In this document: positions 16,617-25,850 of the stretch, piece after piece
Position numbering within the stretch: the stretch's first letter is position 1
Layout of the letters: each line of letters begins with the position of its first letter
Assembly (NCBI GenBank): GCA_963977135.1
Contig: CAXBNN010000003.1
Coordinates: forward strand, 186,001 to 250,000
Length of the DNA stretch: 64,000 nt
Origin: UBA2040 sp963977135
GTDB lineage: Bacteria > Bacteroidota > Bacteroidia > Flavobacteriales_D > Crocinitomicaceae
Reading direction: 5' to 3'
Program-made: the position numbers and the translations under genes
Notes under the pieces: generated by a model
Seen by the model: only the letters and a program-made list of their open reading frames with translations
The model's database searches: none
Told to the model about the DNA's origin: nothing

Positions 16617-18131
16617 TTAAATGAGTTCTTCAACGAGTAATTTACTTTTATGCCTTGGGTCTCTCGGTAAAGGATTGCTTTGAGCTATAATGCGATCAAT
16701 TGGATAACCCACACTCACTATTTTGTCCTTCACTTTCTGTTTGTCCAGACCCATACCCGAGCCAATGTAAAGTACAAATTCTCCTGATTTATTTTGAAGA
16801 TAGCCAATATCTTCAACATCATATTCCATTTGGATGAATTGTTCGATTGGAAAAGGATAAAAATACTCCTCCCCTTTTTTCATAATTCGATTTTCACGGC
16901 CAACAAGGTAAATGATATTATCTTCAACATATCCTATGTCCCCCGTTCTGTGCCAAACTTCACCTTGAAAATCTATAATCTTATATCTTGCGAATGCTTT
17001 AGGGTTCTTGTAATAATTCTTGTTGACATGATCTCCAGCAACAATAATTTCTCCAATACTCCCTGAAGGCAATTGGAATTCAGAGAAATACTGGGCATCC
17101 ACATTATTTTGGCTAGGTTTTAAAACAACAACTTTAGTCAAAGCATCCGGAGCCCCAACATATAGCCCTTTGAGTGGATTATACTGGGCTTGATAAATCT
17201 CCTTCATAGCGGCACCACTTATAGGTTCTACTTCTGTAGATCCATACATGGATTCAAAAAATATTTCTGAATGTACATTACATTCTTGAATCAATCTATA
17301 GGATATTGGTGCTCCTCCTGTCACAATATGCTTTATCGCTCCTTGTCCATGTGACTTTATACCTTCCAAAATGACCTTGAGCAAAGAAGGGGAAACAATC
17401 AATCGAGAAACTCTACTTGCATGAATATGTTCAATCATCTCTTTGGAATTGGCCTTATTTATTTTCATCAAGTTGATCTTCGGAATAATCACCGTATTTC
17501 CAATTGCAAACCCTGCAAGTGCAACGATAGGCAGGTTTGTGTAATCAATATTTTGCTCTAAATTTTCGCCAATTAACTTAGCTTTTAAAGCCTGCGCCTG
17601 CGCATCAATAAAAGAGTAAGTTCGATTTGCACCTTTCGGTTTTCCAGTAGAACCTGTCGTAAATGTAATCAAAGCAGTATCATCATCCTTCACCTCTTCA
17701 ATTTTCCATTGGTCTGTATTTTTAGGAAGTGAATTAATTTTCCACTTCTTGAGAAACCAAGTTGAAACCAGCAACCAACTGTATTTTGAAGCCTTTTTAT
17801 TTAAAATGAGTAAATCAGGCTTAATATCCCGAATAATACTTTCCATCCTTCTTCCTTTCATCCAGGGGTCAAGAAAAATTGTAACTGCACCCAACGAAAA
17901 CAATGCCTCTAAGACAGCATATAGTTCTGCTGACATAGTGATAAATACCAAAACTTTTGATCCCTTCCGAACTCCTAAACTCTCTAGATGAGCTCTTGTT
18001 CCAGTGATCATTTGTTTGAATTCTCCATACGTGTATTCAATGCCTTCTTTGTCTATTAATGCAATTTTGTCGTGGTTAAAATCCAAAGAATGAACAATGT
18101 CGTTGAATGCTGCATGATGGTCTTTTATCAT
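16617..18131 (-). CDS. AMP-forming acyl ligase, OleC-like
   Basis: 504 residues of the ANL superfamily. The ATP loop TTGSTGKPKG is near residues 155-165, MYGSTEVEP is the A5 motif, and HRTGDIGYVEDN with YLVGRENRIMKKGEE is the hinge. The C-terminal PRDPRHKSKL resembles the tail of OleC-type beta-lactone synthetases (VDVRHNAK in those proteins), and GGAPISYRLI fits the same group. It should adenylate a carboxylic acid, either for CoA or acceptor transfer or for ring closure as in OleC. Classical OleA and OleB partners are not visible here. Its ATG overlaps the preceding stop by 4 bases (ATGA). Confidence 0.88.
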   Translation of the reverse strand: MIKDHHAAFNDIVHSLDFNHDKIALIDKEGIEYTYGEFKQMITGTRAHLESLGVRKGSKVLVFITMSAELYAVLEALFSLGAVTIFLDPWMKGRRMESIIRDIKPDLLILNKKASKYSWLLVSTWFLKKWKINSLPKNTDQWKIEEVKDDDTALITFTTGSTGKPKGANRTYSFIDAQAQALKAKLIGENLEQNIDYTNLPIVALAGFAIGNTVIIPKINLMKINKANSKEMIEHIHASRVSRLIVSPSLLKVILEGIKSHGQGAIKHIVTGGAPISYRLIQECNVHSEIFFESMYGSTEVEPISGAAMKEIYQAQYNPLKGLYVGAPDALTKVVVLKPSQNNVDAQYFSEFQLPSGSIGEIIVAGDHVNKNYYKNPKAFARYKIIDFQGEVWHRTGDIGYVEDNIIYLVGRENRIMKKGEEYFYPFPIEQFIQMEYDVEDIGYLQNKSGEFVLYIGSGMGLDKQKVKDKIVSVGYPIDRIIAQSNPLPRDPRHKSKLLVEELI

Positions 18132-19192
18132 ATTTCAATTTTCATAAAGCTATAACTTCGATGTGCCTCTGCTTTAAAGAATGATTTTGAATACTGCGCG
18201 GATTTATTCTCAGCCATCATGGTGCCAAACACTACTTCAGAATAGCCGTTTTTATAGGCTTGTACGAATCCAAAATTAACAAGAACCCTGCTAATGTGTT
18301 TACCCCTCCAGGCCTTAGCGGTCGCTATCGTTTTCATGTACAAAGTATGTGTATTATGCACCTCGTCGTTCAGCCTACCTTCCAGGTACATTTTATGATA
18401 AACGTCTTTATAGGAGATCAGTACAGAAACTGGTTTCCCTTTTTTATCCGTTACTAAGTAAGAATGATCAAAGTCAAGAATCGACTCTAAATTGACCGTA
18501 ATTTCTTTGTAGCGGTCGAATGTAACTGGTCTGTACAGAGGATTATCGCCAAAGCACTCATGAAAGAAGGCATGTATATCACTCAATTTAGCTTCATTCT
18601 GAATTAAGTTTTTTGGCCACTTGTTGAATTTCACACCAATGAAAAAAGCTAAAAGTCTCACTTTCCAATACGGCATTGGTCTTGAGATTTCTTTTGGAAT
18701 TATATGAGTCTCATAAATGACGTCGTGATTAAAGCCCGCTTTCTCCCAGTGTTTCACATAATAAAGAGGTTGATAGGGTTCTGTTGCAAAAAGCGGTTTT
18801 TCAGCAATTGTATTAAACCTAAAAGCTCCCCAAGAGGAACCATTCATTGGCCCTGAAATGGATGTCACCCCTAAAGAAATTAACCAAGCTTTACTTTCAC
18901 TCAAAAGTTCATTTGCAAGATCATCATCTGGATCACATTCGTACCAACCTAGATATCCAGATTCTGGTTTGTCCTCAAACTGATAGGCGGCTATTCGTCC
19001 TTCTCCTTGTTCATTGCTTACCGTAAATAATTTATATGGAGCACTATTCTCATTAAAAAAAACATCGATGTCCTTCGTTTCTGACCATGGCAACTCAAAC
19101 GCATTGTTTCTTTCCCGAACATTTGCTCCTACTTTATAAAAAGTATCGAGTTGATCAATATGCAGCTCTACAATCTTTTGGGACATACTCAT
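18128..19192 (-). CDS. GNAT-like protein of unknown function
   Basis: 354 residues from ATG 19192; a longer frame to 19276 would run into the upstream gene and has an unlikely N-terminus. The central and C-terminal parts look like tandem GNAT folds. SGPMNGSSWGAFRF (about 110) is a motif I cannot place. The segment AWRGKHISRVLVNFGFVQAYKNG resembles the acyl-CoA pyrophosphate loop and following helix of GNATs. An N-acyl or aminoacyl transfer is plausible but not shown. Only one base separates it from the preceding stop, and it overlaps the next gene by 4 bases. Confidence 0.75.
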   Translation of the reverse strand: MSMSQKIVELHIDQLDTFYKVGANVRERNNAFELPWSETKDIDVFFNENSAPYKLFTVSNEQGEGRIAAYQFEDKPESGYLGWYECDPDDDLANELLSESKAWLISLGVTSISGPMNGSSWGAFRFNTIAEKPLFATEPYQPLYYVKHWEKAGFNHDVIYETHIIPKEISRPMPYWKVRLLAFFIGVKFNKWPKNLIQNEAKLSDIHAFFHECFGDNPLYRPVTFDRYKEITVNLESILDFDHSYLVTDKKGKPVSVLISYKDVYHKMYLEGRLNDEVHNTHTLYMKTIATAKAWRGKHISRVLVNFGFVQAYKNGYSEVVFGTMMAENKSAQYSKSFFKAEAHRSYSFMKIEI

Positions 19193-19193
19193 T

Positions 19194-19925
19194 TCAAATA
19201 AAAAATACCAAGACAAGAATAGCTGCCAAGGGAACCAACAAGTTGTCAAATCCCCTTTGAGATACTCCTTCTGCAATAGTTGTTGCCAAAGATATAAGTA
19301 AAGCGATTAATATGGCATAACTCAGGCTTGAGAATTGATGAACCGTAAATAGTATTGTAACGAAAAGTGATGATCCAAAAAAGGCTAAAGAACCGACCAA
19401 TGTTTTGCTATCCTTTTTTCCCGAAAATTTCCCATATGGCCATCTCTGCCCCACAATAGCCGCTAGTGGATCTGAAATACTAAACACTAAAAGCGGCAAG
19501 AAATAATACATTCCAGCTTTGTCCGATAGAATTCCTTTTAAATCACGTGCTGATTCCCAAACAACACTGGTGGCGTCTGAGCTACCGCGCCCAAGAAGGG
19601 CATAAAATAAATACATCACATAAATGGAGACTGGAAACAGATAGGACCCCACTGTTTTGCGGTCTACCGCATTAATTGATTTCAACAAGTTAAAGCGTAT
19701 ACTTAAAATTAAAATCAAACCGAAACTTATTGTTAGAAAGAGCACAGACCAGTGCGCTGTTATGAATAAGGGAAAAGTAAAACAAATCAAGCCCGTAAAG
19801 ACGTGCACAAACTTGCGTGTTACTTCAACTTTAAGTTTCAGGTAATGATACAGTATATCACCAAGAACAAACAAGCACAAAAATGCGCCTGAATAGATGG
19901 CTGTTATCTCTATTTGATTTAGCAT
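19194..19925 (-). CDS. phytol/dolichol-kinase-like (CTP-dependent) membrane protein
   Basis: 243 residues with about seven hydrophobic segments. RKFVHVFTG (about 37) is followed by SDPLAAIVGQRWPYGKF, then SGKKDSKTLVGSLAFF and a C-terminal AEGVSQRGFDNLLVP. These match the family that holds phytol kinase, dolichol kinase and relatives of CDP-diglyceride synthase. It therefore probably phosphorylates or cytidylylates a long-chain or isoprenoid alcohol at the membrane. Its start overlaps the DUF3419 stop as TAATG. Of the families in this operon it is, with UbiA and HMG-CoA reductase, the best pointer to an isoprenoid or lipid product. Confidence 0.85.
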   Translation of the reverse strand: MLNQIEITAIYSGAFLCLFVLGDILYHYLKLKVEVTRKFVHVFTGLICFTFPLFITAHWSVLFLTISFGLILILSIRFNLLKSINAVDRKTVGSYLFPVSIYVMYLFYALLGRGSSDATSVVWESARDLKGILSDKAGMYYFLPLLVFSISDPLAAIVGQRWPYGKFSGKKDSKTLVGSLAFFGSSLFVTILFTVHQFSSLSYAILIALLISLATTIAEGVSQRGFDNLLVPLAAILVLVFFI

Positions 19926-21019
19926 TAGATTACTTTGTTTACAATAAATCGACTGTAGAAATACCCTTTATCTTTTGCGGATAGCTTTTCACTTAGCTCT
20001 TTTTCATAAATCAAATACTCCTTCAGTTGATCCGCTAAATTTCTATCCATCATAAAATTCCAATACCCCAATTTTGCCTGTTTTGCAGCTGACTGAATAA
20101 TGGCTTTTCCTTCCGATTCAAAGTGCTCCATATCCATGTATTCAAAAATATTAGATAGATTATAATGGGTGGCGCCTTTAAAGTCTTGCGCAACTTTACC
20201 CATTAGGCCTTGTTTCAAAATAATTCTATCCATATTTTCTTTGACGAGATGGTAGTTTTCCGATCGCACATAATGGGGTAGATGATTTTCGTCAAATTTA
20301 TTGTTCAAAATATAAAACAAAAACGGGTTCGTTTGACAATATATAGATTTCAGATGTTCTACTTCTCTTTTTAAAATTGTTTCTGAAACAGAACCTTTAA
20401 TTTGTTTCATGAACTCAGGGTCGCGCCCTTTCTCTCCCAGCATTTCTGTTCCAAAAAAAATGGAGTGCATTTCTTTCCAACGTGGATCGAACCAGTATTC
20501 GTTATAGAAATAAATTTGATCTTTTTCTGTTTTTGGCGCAAACAAACCATCCACAACATCCTGCGTGTGTACTTTCTCTAAAAAATTCTTTTTAAAGAGC
20601 TGAAAATATCGTTCAAACTTGCCGAAATGAATAATCCCTTCATCAATAGCCCTCTGATTGCCGTCCCAATAAGTCTGAGCTTTGGTTGTTAATTTAGATG
20701 TCAATTGCCTGTAGCGTTCTAGTCTATTTTCGTCAGGATCAAAACCAACAAAACCCATATAGGTTTCTCGATCAAAACTTTTTATGGCAGCCATTTTTAA
20801 TTCGACAAGAAATAACTGAACCTCGCTTACATCCACCGCAACGACGTATTCTGGTGCTTGTGCCGCTAATGAAAAGCAATTATCACCGCCAGAAGCAATT
20901 GAAATTACTTTTGATTTCTCATTTAATTCAAAAGATTCAAGTAGAAGATCAACATCCTCCCAGCAATTAGAATAACGAATGAAATCGAAGTCTACATTTT
21001 CAAGATGATCATTCTTCAT
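19925..21019 (-). CDS. DUF3419 protein, BtaA-like aminocarboxypropyl transferase
   Basis: 364 residues from ATG 21019; the frame also has a TTG at 21025. The N-terminal RYSNCWEDVDLLL, then IASGGDNCFSLAA and VVAVDVSEVQLFLVELK, form the SAM-binding part typical of DUF3419. BtaA, the best-known member, moves the 3-amino-3-carboxypropyl group of SAM onto the hydroxyl of diacylglycerol in betaine-lipid synthesis. By family, this enzyme may add the same group to a lipid or alcohol here; the acceptor is unknown. No BtaB-type N-methyltransferase is seen in the window. It overlaps the upstream gene by 11 bases. Confidence 0.85.
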   Translation of the reverse strand: MKNDHLENVDFDFIRYSNCWEDVDLLLESFELNEKSKVISIASGGDNCFSLAAQAPEYVVAVDVSEVQLFLVELKMAAIKSFDRETYMGFVGFDPDENRLERYRQLTSKLTTKAQTYWDGNQRAIDEGIIHFGKFERYFQLFKKNFLEKVHTQDVVDGLFAPKTEKDQIYFYNEYWFDPRWKEMHSIFFGTEMLGEKGRDPEFMKQIKGSVSETILKREVEHLKSIYCQTNPFLFYILNNKFDENHLPHYVRSENYHLVKENMDRIILKQGLMGKVAQDFKGATHYNLSNIFEYMDMEHFESEGKAIIQSAAKQAKLGYWNFMMDRNLADQLKEYLIYEKELSEKLSAKDKGYFYSRFIVNKVI

Positions 21020-23624
21020 TTTCAAGTATTTTAATTTGGCCGGAACTCCCGTTCATTTCAATCCAATCACCTGTTTTCAATGTTTTCAATAATCCTGTAA
21101 CGCCAACAATACAAGGAATACCCATTTCTCTTGAAACAATTGCAGAGTGGCTCAACAGACTCCCTCGTTCAACAATAATCGCCGAGGCTGTAGGAAATAA
21201 GGTTACCCAACCTGGATCCGTGCTGGAAGTCACCAAAATATCTCCATTCAATCCCGAAACATCTTTGGGATGCTTAACAACTTGAACCCTTGCCCTTACA
21301 ATTCCTGGACAACAGCCTATTCCTTTTAACTCTCCATCAAACTCTTGCTGTAATGACGTATCAAAGAAATCATTGTTTAAATGAACCGCACCATGCGTTG
21401 TAAATCGTTCAGATGGCGCTTCCATTTCTTCGTATTTTTGATATTCCTTTTTGCGCATGGAAGTCAACGCTTTTAGATCCGTATCAACAATACTGCCCTC
21501 AATTGCACCGAACATTTCTTGCATGGTTAAGTAGTAGATGTCTCTATAATTGTCGATAACTCCTGCCTTTTCAAATTCTTTGCCGATATGGGAAAACATT
21601 TCTCTGGTCAAACCAAAAACGCGGGTCCGTTCATACCTCAAATTCTCTCTATTCGAAACAAGAAATCTCGTGTTTTTTAACCGTCGATTGAACATCATTC
21701 TTTTAATCGGTCTGAATCGAAAAGTCTTTCTTACTTCTTCTTCTGCCTTAGCGCGTATATCGATATCTACGTTAGAAGAAGCCGACTTTCGTGTCACGCC
21801 TTGTGTTACCAAAGATTTAACAAAATCAATATAGAGACTTGGGTCTTCTTTGAAAGATATAGTTTCAAGTTTTAATTCACCAACACAGCGGTCACCAAAA
21901 TCTTCTATATAGGCTTTAAATTTAGCGTAGAATTCTTGATACTCTCCCTTTCTAAATCTCTTCAATATTTCACTCGAACTCGTATTACAAATCAGTTCTC
22001 TCAGCGCTTCATTTTCGCTCGCAATCGTTGCCAAATCAAATGTTCTATGGATTGGCTCAACCGAAATAATATCCTTAGATCCACATAAAAGATCGTTGTG
22101 TAAGTTTGGGTTGTCGCTGAATTTACCTCGCTCTATCATTTGCTGCAGTTTGCCGAAATTATATAAAGCAAAGCTATCCGTTAGGATAGGTGCTTTCCAA
22201 CGAGAGGTGAGATAAGCTTCAATCTCTTTCCACCTGATCATAGTATCATAGGCAGACATTTCTTCTAAATCGAGTTCTTTGAATTCTGAAATTGTGCGTT
22301 TCACATCCTTTAAATAGCGCTTTGTTTGACTTTTAATCGTGAACATGTGCTTGAGTATCTTCACGACCATCCATAACGTTCGCAACAGCGCACCAAACTT
22401 TGATGAACTGTCTTCTTTAGGAAGATCAAACCTCTCTTTTACTCCCATCATATTCTCCATGAAACGTGCATTCAGCTTATAACCGGGGAAAAGCGTGAGC
22501 ATGCGGTACCAAGAAAAAAGATTGTAATACACCCGACCATTAATCAACCCAATCATATGTTCGAAGGTATATTTGTTCGCTCTTATTTTCTTTTTACTTA
22601 CCCCAAAGATATCTGCAAGCTGCTCGTAGACTTGACTATACGCATTTAGAATGTAAGAAAATGTCAATGGAGTCGTGACGCCTGGATAAGATTCAACGAT
22701 GTTACTGTTGTCCCAAATTATTCTATTCGAACGATTTTCATTTTGTTTAATATCGCTATATACAGCTGTAATTGGTCTGCTTTGTAAAAGGTAAAGCTTC
22801 TCATTTTTAAACGCAAACTCAATATCCTGTGCGCCTCCCATAATGGGGTTCAAAGTATCTAGTAGCTTCGAAAGCTCTAGAATGTTTTTTTCTGTAAGTG
22901 ATGCCTGATTTTTTAATTCCTCTGGTACGTCAACGAGTTTAACCTTTCCAGAAGCGTCCATCTGTGCCAATTGATCTTTTTCAACGATTATGGATTCTGT
23001 TTTTGTAGCGCTGATAATGAATGAATCAGCATTCAATGCTCCCGAAACAATGCCCTCCCCAACTCCATACACCGAGTTTATCACCTTACTTCCTGCCTCT
23101 CCCGTATTTGGGTTGATCCCGAAAGCAACTCCCGACACGTCAGGATCAATCATTTCTTGAATGATTACCGCGATACCCTTTTGCCTTTCAATATTGTTGC
23201 TCTTATGATACGAAATTACTCGTTCAGAAAAATTAGAACTCCATACCTTTTTAACGAATTTAGGAAGGTCCTCAAATTTGACATATAAGAAAGATTCGTA
23301 TTGGCCAGCAAATGAGAATTCACCTCCATCTTCGTTCACAGCAGAAGAACGAACGGCGTACTTTTTCTTCCTCGCATCGTCAAATGACTGATTTATAAAT
23401 TCAAATACCTCATCTGTGATGTGAATAGTTTCTATAGTTTTTTGAAGATTTGAAGCCGATTCTTCGGTGAATTGATGCTCTCGAATATGCTTAAACAGCT
23501 CAGATTGTTTCAAAACAACAAACTCTGGAATAGGGAATCCCAGTTTTTTCAGCTTGATCAAGTTAAAGGCTTTACCACCCACTTCATGTATTGAAGGTTC
23601 AGATTCGTTTTTCAAATTTTTCAT
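21009..23624 (-). CDS. PEP synthase/rifampicin-phosphotransferase-like dikinase
   Basis: 871 residues. An N-terminal ATP-grasp domain (about 1-300) has YAVRSSAVNEDGGEFSFAGQ and DIEFAFKNEKLYLLQSRPI. A large unassigned middle domain (about 310-740) follows, then a C-terminal swivelling phosphohistidine domain with DPGWVTLFPTASAI and LLSHSAIVSREMGIP (His near 824). The PEP/pyruvate TIM barrel of true PEP synthase is missing. The order ATP-grasp, substrate domain, His domain is that of rifampicin phosphotransferase, so it probably phosphorylates a small molecule or lipid intermediate. ATGA overlap with UbiA. Confidence 0.9.
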   Translation of the reverse strand: MKNLKNESEPSIHEVGGKAFNLIKLKKLGFPIPEFVVLKQSELFKHIREHQFTEESASNLQKTIETIHITDEVFEFINQSFDDARKKKYAVRSSAVNEDGGEFSFAGQYESFLYVKFEDLPKFVKKVWSSNFSERVISYHKSNNIERQKGIAVIIQEMIDPDVSGVAFGINPNTGEAGSKVINSVYGVGEGIVSGALNADSFIISATKTESIIVEKDQLAQMDASGKVKLVDVPEELKNQASLTEKNILELSKLLDTLNPIMGGAQDIEFAFKNEKLYLLQSRPITAVYSDIKQNENRSNRIIWDNSNIVESYPGVTTPLTFSYILNAYSQVYEQLADIFGVSKKKIRANKYTFEHMIGLINGRVYYNLFSWYRMLTLFPGYKLNARFMENMMGVKERFDLPKEDSSSKFGALLRTLWMVVKILKHMFTIKSQTKRYLKDVKRTISEFKELDLEEMSAYDTMIRWKEIEAYLTSRWKAPILTDSFALYNFGKLQQMIERGKFSDNPNLHNDLLCGSKDIISVEPIHRTFDLATIASENEALRELICNTSSSEILKRFRKGEYQEFYAKFKAYIEDFGDRCVGELKLETISFKEDPSLYIDFVKSLVTQGVTRKSASSNVDIDIRAKAEEEVRKTFRFRPIKRMMFNRRLKNTRFLVSNRENLRYERTRVFGLTREMFSHIGKEFEKAGVIDNYRDIYYLTMQEMFGAIEGSIVDTDLKALTSMRKKEYQKYEEMEAPSERFTTHGAVHLNNDFFDTSLQQEFDGELKGIGCCPGIVRARVQVVKHPKDVSGLNGDILVTSSTDPGWVTLFPTASAIIVERGSLLSHSAIVSREMGIPCIVGVTGLLKTLKTGDWIEMNGSSGQIKILENEE

Positions 23625-24553
23625 CCGTTAATGAAATTCATGAGCATTGGGATTCCACCTAGCGATAAATACATTCCAACTGTCCAAATACCCGAAATAT
23701 GCTCCATTCCCTTAGCTGTTTTCTTGTTCGGGTTTTTCAAAAACAAGATAGCTGGAATCAAAGTGATAAACGCTAATGAACCTAGAACTATGAACGCTAT
23801 TTTTCCATAACCCGCATATTGAGCAGCGAGGATGGCAAAAATCAAAGTGACAAAAAGTGTGGATACCCAGACTGAAATTGCTCCTTTCACACCCCACATT
23901 CCCGTATAGGACACTACGTTTTCTTCTTCATCTTCCGGCGCTCGCATTTTCCTGCCGAACTCAACTAAAAGCCCATCCAGATAAGACACTATGAAGAAAA
24001 ACACCAAACCAACATGTGGTTGCTGTCCAGCTAGTAACCAATCCAATCCACTTGAATACAAATCCAGTAAAGGAAATATGAACAAGTGTGAAGTGATGTA
24101 TATTATTTGCCTTGGTTTTAAAAATTTAGGAACAAAAAACTCTACTCCCATGAGGCACAAAAATGCCAGCACCACAAGATAAATATAAAGCATTTTCGTC
24201 TGAAAAATAGTAATTACGGCTACTTGAACGACTACAATAGCGATTCCTAATACACGTAGTTCCTTCAATTTGATTAATCCTCTCGGAACGGGTAGATATT
24301 TTCTGTTTATAGCATCGTCCTCTTTGTCTTTAAATTCATCAAAAACACGCACTAAAAAGAAAAGTGTAAAGGCCGCAAAGCATCCAATTAGATACGTATC
24401 CCAAGCAACAAATCCTTCAGCACCGCGGCTCAATCTCGAATATGAAATTGCCGAGAATGTAAAGGCCAACGTAGCAATTAGAGTAATTATTATAGGGAAG
24501 CGCTCTTTCTGATAAATGCAAAGTCGCTTTAAGTATGGTAAATTATTTTCCAT
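23621..24553 (-). CDS. UbiA-family prenyltransferase-like membrane protein
   Basis: 310 residues with eight to nine transmembrane segments. The first Asp-rich motif FDEFKDKEDDAINRKY is near residues 72-87, followed by PVPRGLI. The second polar motif, GRKMRAPEDEEENVVSYTG, is near 200. Both are in the positions used by UbiA enzymes to bind prenyl diphosphate through Mg. Acceptors in the family range from quinone rings and heme to glyceryl phosphate in archaeal-type lipids; which applies here is unknown. ATG 24553 overlaps the HMG-CoA reductase stop as TGATG; a GTG three bases earlier is also possible. Confidence 0.87.
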   Translation of the reverse strand: MENNLPYLKRLCIYQKERFPIIITLIATLAFTFSAISYSRLSRGAEGFVAWDTYLIGCFAAFTLFFLVRVFDEFKDKEDDAINRKYLPVPRGLIKLKELRVLGIAIVVVQVAVITIFQTKMLYIYLVVLAFLCLMGVEFFVPKFLKPRQIIYITSHLFIFPLLDLYSSGLDWLLAGQQPHVGLVFFFIVSYLDGLLVEFGRKMRAPEDEEENVVSYTGMWGVKGAISVWVSTLFVTLIFAILAAQYAGYGKIAFIVLGSLAFITLIPAILFLKNPNKKTAKGMEHISGIWTVGMYLSLGGIPMLMNFING

Positions 24554-25833
24554 CACACTCTACCGTGCTTTTCATGTGCAGCTGCAAAATGACCAGCTGA
24601 TAATGCAGCAATAATTGAAATTTCTCCTGCCAAACATAAAGCGCCGCATATTTCAGCGAATTTTTTTGCCTTACCTGTGCCATAACAATCCATAATTTCA
24701 AGACATTCTTTTTGCGTTGGCAATGAAGTTCCGCCACCGACCGTTCCAACAATAAGGTTTGGAAGGGTTACGGTACAATACAAATCACCATTCCCATCAA
24801 CTTCCATTCGAGTAATTCCAACAGATGCTTCTGATACACATGCCACGTCTTGACCACATGCTATAAAAATTGCAGCAAGTCCATTTGCGAAATGTCCTTG
24901 AGCACCAATTGCTCCGCATTTTGACGCCCCCATAAAAGAGGTTTGCCAATATGTAAACATTAACTCAGGTGTCGTTTTTAAAGTATCTCGAACCACTTCC
25001 TTTTTTAGCGTAATTTCAGCTGAAACCTTTCTTCCTCTGACAGAGGTAAAGGATAAAACAGTAGCTTTTTTATCTCCCGAGTAATTGCTTTCGAGGAACC
25101 AATATTCTGGTTCGACTGGACAATTGGCTAAAATATATTCGCATAACGCCTGACTGGCAAACGTCACCATATTTTGCCCAGAAGCATCTCCAGTTGTGTA
25201 TTCAAGGTTTATAATCACTTGATTCCCCTCCACATTTAATTCAACCTTTATTAATTCAGCGTAATTACTGGTTTGTTGAACAATTGAATTGAATTTGCTT
25301 TGCTCCTGTTCAATCCATTTTGTGAATTGGAAAACCTGCTTAAGATTTGCAAATTTAAAAATGGGTGAGCGTTGAACACCTTCCTTCAAACAAATGGCAC
25401 TAATTTCTCCAGATTGCCTGCATGCTCTAGCGCCTCTCGCGTAGGATGCGACCAAAGTGCCCTCAGATGTTGCTAAAGGCGCATAAAAGGATCCTTTGGC
25501 ATTCTGTCCATCGATAACAATTGGCCCTATAATTCCTGTGGGTAATTGTGACATACCGATAAAATTCTCGATATTTCCTTTTAGCTGCTTATTGTCCTCA
25601 AATTCTACTTGATTAGATAAATGTTCAAGTGAAACCTCTGTTGTGTCTTTAATAAAGTCGACACGTAATTGTTGACCTGCTTTACTATACTGTCCAACTT
25701 GAGGAACCCGTTTTTCATTATCAACGACAATCTCTATCGTGTTATTTTCACTAAGCAATTTATCTTGCACAACCAAAGAATTTCTTTTCAACCGTTCCAT
25801 AGCTTTCAATTTTAGAACAAATTTACTTGGCAT
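24553..25833 (-). CDS. hmgA: hydroxymethylglutaryl-CoA reductase, class I-like
   Basis: Reduces HMG-CoA to mevalonate, the committed step of the mevalonate pathway. Catalytic regions are all visible: ENFIG and the Glu of TSEGTLVAS, the Lys of SGDKKATVLSF, NADP-binding GDASGQNM, the Asp of ACGQDVACVSEAS, GTVGGGT, and a final His in SAGHFAAAHEKHGR. The pattern is closer to class I (eukaryotic/archaeal) than class II. I choose ATG 25833 (426 residues); the GTG at 25890 would place a strong hairpin inside the gene. It is the first gene of an eight-gene overlapping operon, so it may feed isoprenoid units to that pathway in particular. Whether it is also the housekeeping enzyme cannot be told. Confidence 0.95.
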   Translation of the reverse strand: MPSKFVLKLKAMERLKRNSLVVQDKLLSENNTIEIVVDNEKRVPQVGQYSKAGQQLRVDFIKDTTEVSLEHLSNQVEFEDNKQLKGNIENFIGMSQLPTGIIGPIVIDGQNAKGSFYAPLATSEGTLVASYARGARACRQSGEISAICLKEGVQRSPIFKFANLKQVFQFTKWIEQEQSKFNSIVQQTSNYAELIKVELNVEGNQVIINLEYTTGDASGQNMVTFASQALCEYILANCPVEPEYWFLESNYSGDKKATVLSFTSVRGRKVSAEITLKKEVVRDTLKTTPELMFTYWQTSFMGASKCGAIGAQGHFANGLAAIFIACGQDVACVSEASVGITRMEVDGNGDLYCTVTLPNLIVGTVGGGTSLPTQKECLEIMDCYGTGKAKKFAEICGALCLAGEISIIAALSAGHFAAAHEKHGRV

Positions 25834-25850
25834 AAGTGAATAAAGTAAAT

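Noticed and set aside
19193..19276. Longer N-terminus of the GNAT-like protein
   Set aside because: It lies wholly inside the kinase-like gene in another frame and has no family-like sequence; ATG 19192 fits the one-base gap.
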